DNA of 5,000 nt from positions 1 to 5,000 of the forward strand of contig JADJSY010000046.1 of the NCBI GenBank assembly GCA_016711435.1, in the 5' to 3' direction. The notes under the pieces were generated by a model. It was not told the DNA's origin and made no database searches. It saw nothing but the letters and a program-made list of their open reading frames with translations. The stretch comes from Lewinellaceae bacterium (GTDB taxonomy: Bacteria; Bacteroidota; Bacteroidia; Chitinophagales; Saprospiraceae). Shown in pieces: positions 1 to 5,000 of the stretch. A program made the position numbers and the translations under genes. Numbering within the stretch: position 1 is the stretch's first letter; each line of letters starts with the position of its first letter.

Positions 1-1490
1 CCAGTCGTTGGCGCTGACAAACACGCCATCTTCTCCTTTGAGTACTTCCTGGATATACGGTGTTTTTTCCTTTTCGCCCGGGTGCAGCAGGTTCCAGCGA
101 TCGCAGGAAACAGCGTCGCGGTAGAGTTCCGTCCAGGAAGTAGCGCTCCAGATATCCGTGCTGACACCTTCCGCTTCCAGTATTTCTGCCGCTTCCATCA
201 CCTGCTTTATGATGACGCCCGAACCGATCAGGTGGGCTTTCGCACTGCCTTTACTCTTCGATTTTTGGAAGCGATAGAGGCCGCGTTTGATACCTTCTTC
301 CACACCTTTCGGCATTTCAGGCATCAGCAGGTTTTCGTTGTAGACCGTGAGGTAGTAGAGTTTGTTTTCGTTGTTGACGTACATGCGGCGCAGGCCGTCG
401 TGAACGATAACGGCCAGTTCGTAGGCAAACGCCGGGTCGTAGGTGAGGATAGAGGGCACCATTTGCGCCAGCAGGATCGAATGGCCGTCCTGGTGCTGGA
501 GTCCCTCGCCGTTCAGCGTGGTACGTCCGGCCGTTCCGCCCAGCAGAAAACCTTTGCACATCATATCGGCGGCGGCCCAGATCATGTCGCCTACGCGCTG
601 GAAACCGAACATGGAGTAGTAGATATAAAACGGCACCATCGGAATGCCGTGCATGGCATAGGCCGTGCCGGCAGCCGTGAAGGAAGCCGTTGCGCCGTCT
701 TCATTGATGCCTTCCTGCAGTACCTGGCCGGTTTTGGATTCCTTGTATTTGATAACGGAAATACCGATTTCGAGCGGGGTGTACAACTGGCCTTTCTGGT
801 TCCAGATCTGTACGGAGTTGAACATCGGCTCCATACCGAAAGTCTGCGCCTCGTCGGGCACAATGGGCACGATGTATTTGCCGACAGCCGGATTCCGAAT
901 CAGTTGGGTCATTATATCGACCACGGCAGCCGTGGTGGAAAACGTTTTTCCGGCGCTGGCTTCGCTGCCTTTCAGTTGTTTTTCAAAAAGGGAAATTTCG
1001 GGCAGTTCAAATTTGTCATACACATCTGTGCGTTCCGGCAAATAACCGCCCAAGGCCACTCGGCGCTCGTGCAGGTATTTGGTTTCGGGCGCATCGGGGC
1101 CGGGAAACCAGAATTTAGCCGCTTTGGCTTCTTCGTCCGAAATAGGAATGGCGTAGCGGTTTTTGGTTTCCACGCGGCTGTCGTCGCTGAGGTCTTTGGT
1201 CTGGTGGGCTTTGTTTTTGCCTTCGGCGGCTTTGCCCATGCCGTAACCTTTCACCGTTTTGACGATGATGGCGACGGGGCGTTTGGATTTTACAGCGCGC
1301 TCATAAGCGGCGTACAGTTTTTCGGCATCGTGGCCGCCGCGGCGCATTTTGGCCAGTTGTTCGTCGGAAATATCGCTCAGCAGGGCTGTAACCGCTGCAC
1401 TGTGCCCGTCATTGCCGATCAGCAGTTGGCGAATGATGGCGCCGTCGTTAGAAGAGGCCATTTCCTGAAACTGCCCGTCGACCAGCGATT

Positions 1491-1506
1491 CGAGGCGTGC
1501 GAGGTT
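1491..1506 (-). other. Junction of an in-frame internal gap in the E1 gene (about 60 residues missing)
   Basis: The translation passes directly from GDGEIDEPEIYGTIGLASRENL (residues 229-250) to ARLESLVDGQFQ. In E. coli AceE, L250 is followed by DNLVFVINCNLQRLDGP and a further stretch of about 40 residues before the counterpart of VDGQFQ (VDGDYQ). His349 here equals E. coli His407, and D258 of VDG equals about residue 319, so 58-61 residues are absent. The frame is kept. A short CCTCG repeat (1504-1500 and 1495-1491) sits at the junction. Confidence 0.8.
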
Positions 1507-1936
1507 TTCGCGGCTGGCGAGTCCGATGGTGCCGTAAATTTCCGGTTCGTCTATTTCGCCGTCGCCGATGAAGTGCCATACTTTGCCGCCGTTTTCAGGT
1601 TTTAATCCCCGGTTTTCGAGGTATTTCATAAAACGGGCTAAGTAGAGGGCCATCATTGGGCCTAATCCCATCGAGACGGTCGGGGCTTGCCAGAACTTCG
1701 GCATCCGGCGGGGGTGCGGGTAACTGGATGCGCCGCCCAGCAATTCCTGCCGGAAATCGGCGATCACCTGCTCGGGCAATCGGCCTTCCCACACCGCGCG
1801 GGAGTAGGTGCCTGGGGAAGAGTGCCCTTGTATCATCAGCAAATCGCCGCCGTAAGTGGCGGAACGTTTGCGCAGGAAATGGTGGTACAGCACCTCCCTC
1901 ATGGTCGCGCTGGCGGCATAAGTAGCGATATGGCCG

Positions 1937-1939
1937 CCC
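1937..1939 (-). other. Frameshift (+1 base) in the E1 gene
   Basis: On the minus strand the gene reads ...CTT GGC CTT GGG CGG CCA TAT, giving LGLGRPY, and the frame then runs on as non-homologous, R/P-rich sequence to a stop at 1595. Removing one G from the GGG at 1939-1937 gives CTT GGC CTT GGC GGC CAT ATC, that is LGLGGHI, the conserved E1 segment. All downstream E1 motifs are in this second frame. The lesion is therefore one extra base in a short G run. Confidence 0.9.
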
Positions 1940-2337
1940 AAGGCCAAGTTCTTTGTCCTGCGCCTGCAGCACCATCGCCTGTGCATTCCAGCGGATAATT
2001 TGCTCGATGCGAAGTTCCAGCGCCAGGTCGCCCGGGTAGGCCGGCTGGTCTTCTTTCGCTATGGTATTCAGGTAAGGTGTGTTAAGTGCGGGGCCACCGT
2101 TGCCCACTCCTTTGCGGGCCATGAGGTTGCGGAGGCGCTGGAAAAGCTCTTCCGTGCGGACTTTTCCCTGGCTTTCAAGGACTTCTTCGAGGGCTTCGAG
2201 CCACTCTTCCTGTTCATTTTTCCAGTCTTCTTGTATTTGGATATCTCCCATGTTGTATGGATCAAAAGTGAGCAGATGCAAGTATCGGGCATGTTCGGGA
2301 TAAAAAACAGCAAACATGCTCGTTGGGTTTTGCCGCG

Positions 2338-2371
2338 CAAAAATAGCATTTTACCTGAATACACAGGCCAA
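2338..2371 (-). promoter_or_regulatory. Putative Bacteroidota-type promoter for the E1 gene
   Basis: The minus strand has TATTTTTG at 2345-2338, an exact match to the TAnnTTTG -7 consensus of Bacteroidota primary sigma factors. A possible TTG -33 element lies at 2371-2369, but its spacing of 23 bases is longer than the usual 19-21, so that half is weak. A transcript start near 2333 would leave an untranslated leader of about 80 bases before ATG 2251. No Shine-Dalgarno sequence precedes that ATG, which is normal for the phylum. The box lies in the only real intergenic gap (2252-2420), where I found no convincing terminator for the upstream genes. Confidence 0.55.
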
Positions 2372-2420
2372 TGGGAGGAGTTTCGTAAGATATACCATAT
2401 ATATAGGTGTCAGGTTGCGT

Positions 2421-2880
2421 TTACATTTGCTTGCGGTCTATTTCTTTTTGTAAAATAATGCGGGTCTGGCCGTCATTCCCGGTGTAGGTGCCGATGATAT
2501 CGAATCCGTGTTTCAGGTTGAGAATCAGCATACTTCGCCAGCGATTCATGGTTTTGGTTTGAATCCAGCGGTAATTGCGGCTTTTTACCCAGTCGTGCTG
2601 GTATTGCATCAGCAGCGCTGCAATGCCCTGGCCCCTGTGTTCCGGCAATACGCCGCCGAGCCAGGAGTACCAGGTAGCAGGATCCTGCCGGTAACCCATT
2701 TTGAAGCCTGACCGCCTGTTGTCTTCATTTTTTGCGCTGAAGACAAGCAGGTCGGTGCGTTTCCAGGCGTTCGCGCACCTTCTCGCCGGGCGGTTTTCCA
2801 AAAATGGCTTCATACACTATATATATGGTCTGCCGGGTGTCTTCATCCGGCAGACCATGCTTTTCAATGACATTTATCAT
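2421..2880 (-). CDS. GNAT-family N-acetyltransferase, frameshifted near its N-terminus
   Basis: GNAT enzymes move an acetyl group from acetyl-CoA to an amine; the substrate here cannot be read from sequence. The C-terminal 110 residues carry the fold: a strand LLVFSAKNED, FKMGYRQDPATWYSWLGG, then motif A with the acetyl-CoA pyrophosphate loop RGQGIA (about residues 82-87 of the repaired protein), and a late NRWRSMLILNLKHGFDIIGTY segment typical of motif B. The longest uninterrupted frame starts at ATG 2813, but its first 18 or so residues (MKPFLENRPARRC...) are arginine- and cysteine-rich and unlike a GNAT. In another frame, ATG 2880 gives MINVIEKHGLPDEDTR... through YEAIFGKPPGEKVRERLE, a credible first helix, and joins the rest near 2757. 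The span is 460 bases, one more than a multiple of three, giving 152 residues after repair. ATG 2880 overlaps the GH97 stop as ATGA, suggesting coupled translation. The 130-residue product from 2813 could still be made but would lack the normal N-terminus. Confidence 0.8.
2750..2765 (-). other. Frameshift (+1 base) in the GNAT gene
   Basis: Upstream codons read ...GTG CGC GAA CGC CTG GAA ACG, then in the same frame CAC CGA CCT, and they end at a TGA about 30 bases on. Dropping one base near 2757 gives GAA ACG ACC GAC CTG CTT GTC TTC (ETTDLLVF), which continues into the acetyltransferase core. The exact base cannot be fixed without a homologue. As in E1, the change is one extra base. Confidence 0.7.
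2825..2858 (-). repeat. Perfect 12-bp inverted repeat (hairpin) after the GH97 stop
   Basis: The plus strand reads ATGGTCTGCCGG (2825-2836), ten bases, then CCGGCAGACCAT (2847-2858), an exact reverse complement. The loop can close by two or three more pairs, leaving a small T-rich loop. It starts about 18 bases past the GH97 stop and falls within codons about 8-19 of the repaired GNAT gene. On the transcribed strand it is followed by ATATATAG, not a run of T, so it is not a classic intrinsic terminator. It may attenuate transcription, protect the GH97 message from 3' decay, or control GNAT translation. Confidence 0.75.
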
Positions 2881-4979
2881 TTGGTGGTAAGGGATATGGC
2901 GCAACCGCCGCCGGCCGCCAGTTTCAGCGGAAGGACCTGGCCTTTGCGCACCTGTATTTTGCGGATGTTGACAGGATAGGGGTTTTTCTCCCAGTCGGCG
3001 CCCGGGCCGTCTTCGTAAATAGTTGCCTCATACACTTTGCCTGCTTGCAGGAAATTCAGTTTGATACTGACATCGCGCGCATTTTCGTCGGTGATGGAAC
3101 CGATGAACCAGTTCTGCGTGCCTTTTTGTCTGCGGGCAGTGGTGATGTAGTCGCCAATGGAGGCTTCCAATATTTTGGTGTCGCTCCAGTCGACCGGCAC
3201 GTCTTTGATGAACTGGAACACGTCGAGGCGTTTTTCATAGTTCTCCGGCAGGTCGGCGGCCATTTGCAGGGGCGAATAAAGGGTTACGTACAGCGCCAGT
3301 TGTTTGGCCACCGTTGTGTGTACCTGTTCTTTTTTGTTCGGATCGAACTGGTTGACATGTATCTGGAAAATGCCCGGCGTGTAATCCATCGGTCCGCCGA
3401 GGATACGGGTAAAAGGCAGGATGGTTTCATGTTCCGGTGGATTGCCGGTGCTCCAGGCATTGAATTCCTGTCCGCGTGCGGCTTCGCAGGCCAGCCAGTT
3501 GGGCCAGGTGCGTTGCAGGCCGCTAGGCCGAACCGGTTCGTGCGCATCCAGCATGATTTTGTATTGGGCCGTTCGTTCGGCTACACGCACGTAGTGGTTC
3601 ACCATCCACTGGCCGTCGTGCCATTCGCCTTTCGGGATAATTTTGCCCACATATCCGGTTTTGACCGAGTTCATGCCGTACTTATTCATATAGGCGTAGG
3701 CATCGTTCATTTGCCGTTCGTAACTGGGCACTGCCGCCGATGTTTCGTGGTGCATGATGATTTTGACACCTTTTTCTTTTGCGTAGCGGGCGAGTTCGTC
3801 GATGTTGTAATCGGGGTAGGGTTTGGTAAAATCGAATACTTCGTCTTTCCATTTGCCGAACCAGTTTTCCCAGCCGACATTCCAGCCTTCCACCAGCACC
3901 CCGTCGAAACCGTGTTTGGCAGCGAAGTCGATATACTTCTTGGTGTTTTCCGTGGTGGCGCCGTGTTTACCGGTTGGTTTGAGCACGCTATTGAACGAAC
4001 TGGCATCCTGGCTGCCTGCGTAATCCCAGGTGCTTTTGTTGATGTGCATTTCCCACCAGATGCCCACGTATTTCTGCGGTTTGATCCAGCTCAGGTCGCC
4101 TTCGATTTTGCAGGGTTCATTCAGGTTGAGGATCAATTTTGAATTTAAAATCCCGGCAGCGTCTTTGCTCAGGAAAATAGCCCGCCAGGGCGTATTGAAA
4201 GGCAGTTTGTTGACAGACTTTACATCGGGTATCGCCGAAGGGATCAGGTTGGCTTTAAAAGTCAGTTCTTTTGTATCGGCTTCCAGGTGCAATGCTGAAA
4301 AATCGACCAGTCCCGCTTCTGCTATACTAATATGTGTGCCGTTGGCAGTGCGCATGGTAATGGGCGTCTGCACCGCTTTCATCTGCACGATGTGTTTGGT
4401 GGAAATAGCGGTTTCCTTTGCGTAGGACGAGCAGTCGATCGCGCTGATTTTGGAAGTTGTATAGACGTGTTCGTTCGAGTCCCAGTCGCCAGGTATCCAC
4501 CAGGCCGTGTGGTCGGCGGTCATGGTAAATTGTGTGACCTCATCTGTTACGGCCAATTCTTTGAGCGGCTGGTCGGGGAATTCGTATCGAAACCCGACAC
4601 CATTATTATAGGCCCGGAAACGGATATTCATTTTCCCGGAACCGTTTTCCAGGTACATTGTCAGTTCCTTGTAGTGGTCGCGGATGGTTGCTACTTCGCC
4701 CCAAACCGGTTTCCAGGTTTGATCGCTGCCGGCGGTGCGTGTTTGTTTCCAGGAAAAGCCCTGTGAGAAGTCGGCGCCTTTTCCTTTCAGGCCCAATTTG
4801 CCGCTCGATATGGGTTTGCCTGCAAACCAGGCCGTATAAAACGGTTCGCCGGTTTTAGGCGTCAGCCCCACTACAATCTTGACAGACTTGTCGGGCGAAT
4901 AAACGGAACGTAGACTATTTTGGGCACGAACGGCGATCAGGCACAACATACCGGCGATCAACAGGAGGTATTTTTTCAT
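2877..4979 (-). CDS. Secreted glycoside hydrolase family 97 (SusB-like inverting alpha-glucosidase)
   Basis: GH97 enzymes hydrolyse alpha-glucosidic (some alpha-galactosidic) bonds from non-reducing ends, usually in the periplasm. The 700-residue protein is intact and close to the 738 of B. thetaiotaomicron SusB. It opens with a signal peptide (MKKYLLLIAGMLCLIAVRA, likely cut before Q20); the Cys at 13 has no proper lipobox. Residues about 22-290 form the N-terminal beta-sandwich, 295-600 the catalytic barrel and 605-700 the C-terminal sheet domain. Barrel motifs are VLVEGWN (E364), MHHETS (E412), DAHEPVRPSG (E481) and CEAARGQEF (E499, E505). By alignment with SusB, E412 and E481 match the base glutamates 439 and 508, E499 the Ca2+ ligand 526, and E505 the acid 532. 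This pattern indicates the inverting alpha-glucosidase branch rather than the retaining alpha-galactosidase branch. ATG 4979 starts a normal signal peptide; the 21 bases above it show no promoter. No SusC/SusD gene is visible. Its stop overlaps the GNAT start. Confidence 0.93.
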   Translation of the reverse strand: MKKYLLLIAGMLCLIAVRAQNSLRSVYSPDKSVKIVVGLTPKTGEPFYTAWFAGKPISSGKLGLKGKGADFSQGFSWKQTRTAGSDQTWKPVWGEVATIRDHYKELTMYLENGSGKMNIRFRAYNNGVGFRYEFPDQPLKELAVTDEVTQFTMTADHTAWWIPGDWDSNEHVYTTSKISAIDCSSYAKETAISTKHIVQMKAVQTPITMRTANGTHISIAEAGLVDFSALHLEADTKELTFKANLIPSAIPDVKSVNKLPFNTPWRAIFLSKDAAGILNSKLILNLNEPCKIEGDLSWIKPQKYVGIWWEMHINKSTWDYAGSQDASSFNSVLKPTGKHGATTENTKKYIDFAAKHGFDGVLVEGWNVGWENWFGKWKDEVFDFTKPYPDYNIDELARYAKEKGVKIIMHHETSAAVPSYERQMNDAYAYMNKYGMNSVKTGYVGKIIPKGEWHDGQWMVNHYVRVAERTAQYKIMLDAHEPVRPSGLQRTWPNWLACEAARGQEFNAWSTGNPPEHETILPFTRILGGPMDYTPGIFQIHVNQFDPNKKEQVHTTVAKQLALYVTLYSPLQMAADLPENYEKRLDVFQFIKDVPVDWSDTKILEASIGDYITTARRQKGTQNWFIGSITDENARDVSIKLNFLQAGKVYEATIYEDGPGADWEKNPYPVNIRKIQVRKGQVLPLKLAAGGGCAISLTTK

Positions 4980-5000
4980 ATTTTGAGTTATTGATGGACG

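Larger units (their letters stand above)
1..2251 (-). pseudogene. aceE: Pyruvate dehydrogenase E1 component, homodimeric type; 3'-truncated by window edge, frameshifted, internal gap
   Basis: E1 decarboxylates pyruvate with thiamine diphosphate (ThDP) and passes the acetyl group to the E2 lipoyl domain of the cytosolic pyruvate dehydrogenase complex. Reading from ATG 2251, the first 104 residues (MGDIQIQEDW..., NTPYLNTI, IIRWNAQAM, ending LGLG) match the AceE N-terminus. After skipping one base at 1937-1939, the protein continues GGHIAT and stays open to base 1, giving about 750 visible residues. Landmarks in this corrected numbering are GGH (H107), QGHSSPG (H143), GDGEIDEPE (D230), GYGMGKAAEGKNKAHQ (H349, equivalent to E. 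coli His407), DEAQTFGME and LQEGINE (E517, equivalent to E. coli Glu571). About 60 residues are missing after residue 250, and about 85 C-terminal residues lie beyond the window. The start at 2251 was preferred over ATG 2317, whose 22 extra residues look unlike the family. A promoter box lies upstream. The family call is firm; whether the gene is truly broken or mis-sequenced is open. Confidence 0.9.

Noticed and set aside
82..1605. Open frame of 507 codons on the plus strand
   Set aside because: It lies wholly antisense to the E1 gene, whose conserved motifs are read on the minus strand. Its product is rich in F, H, V and G without recognisable domains, as expected from the complement of GC-biased codons.
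1595..1939. C-terminal half of the 240-residue frame that starts at 2317
   Set aside because: After LGLG the translation becomes R/P-rich and loses all E1 similarity, while the other frame carries the conserved sequence. It is read-through past a frameshift, not a separate gene.
2252..2317. Longer E1 start at ATG 2317, adding 22 residues
   Set aside because: The extra residues (MFAVFYPEHARYL...) do not resemble E1 N-termini, and this ATG would fall only about 15 bases after the expected transcript start.
2354..2367. Small inverted repeat CCTG-N6-CAGG upstream of E1
   Set aside because: A 4-bp stem with a 6-base loop is expected by chance and gives no basis for an operator or terminator call.
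3045..4142. Open frame of 365 codons on the plus strand
   Set aside because: It is fully antisense to the intact GH97 gene and has the same shadow-like composition, with no domain motif.
4944..4979. GH97 as a lipoprotein through Cys13
   Set aside because: The residues before Cys13 are G-M-L, and leucine at -1 does not fit a lipobox. The RAQ end fits ordinary signal peptidase I cleavage.

Overview
The window looks like chromosomal DNA of a member of the Bacteroidota. The signs are a secreted family GH97 alpha-glucosidase with a signal peptide ending in ...RAQ, no Shine-Dalgarno sequences before the readable starts, and a TAnnTTTG-type -7 promoter box. Base composition is moderate to high in G+C for that phylum, which would suit an environmental lineage such as Chitinophagales or Saprospirales; that placement is inference.

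All three real genes are on the minus strand, so the window reads right to left. At 4979-2877 is an intact GH97 glycoside hydrolase of 700 residues, with the glutamates expected of the inverting, SusB-like branch. Its stop overlaps by 4 bases (ATGA) the apparent start of a small GNAT-family N-acetyltransferase (2880-2421), so the two are probably translated from one message. A perfect 12-bp inverted repeat lies just inside the acetyltransferase start. A 169-base gap (2420-2252) carries a good Bacteroidota-type promoter box. After it comes a homodimeric-type pyruvate dehydrogenase E1 gene (aceE-like, 2251 to beyond base 1), which would feed acetyl-CoA production.

The striking feature is damage. 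The acetyltransferase has a +1 frameshift near 2757, and the E1 gene has a +1 frameshift at 1937-1939. The E1 gene also lacks about 60 internal residues, in frame, at about 1500; this removes the second half of the thiamine diphosphate/Mg2+ binding motif. These lesions are either recent pseudogene formation or errors in the sequence or assembly; the window alone cannot decide. The GH97 gene shows no such defect. I see no RNA genes, CRISPR array, insertion sequence or mobile-element gene, and no convincing new system. Long open frames on the plus strand opposite E1 and GH97 are antisense shadows.
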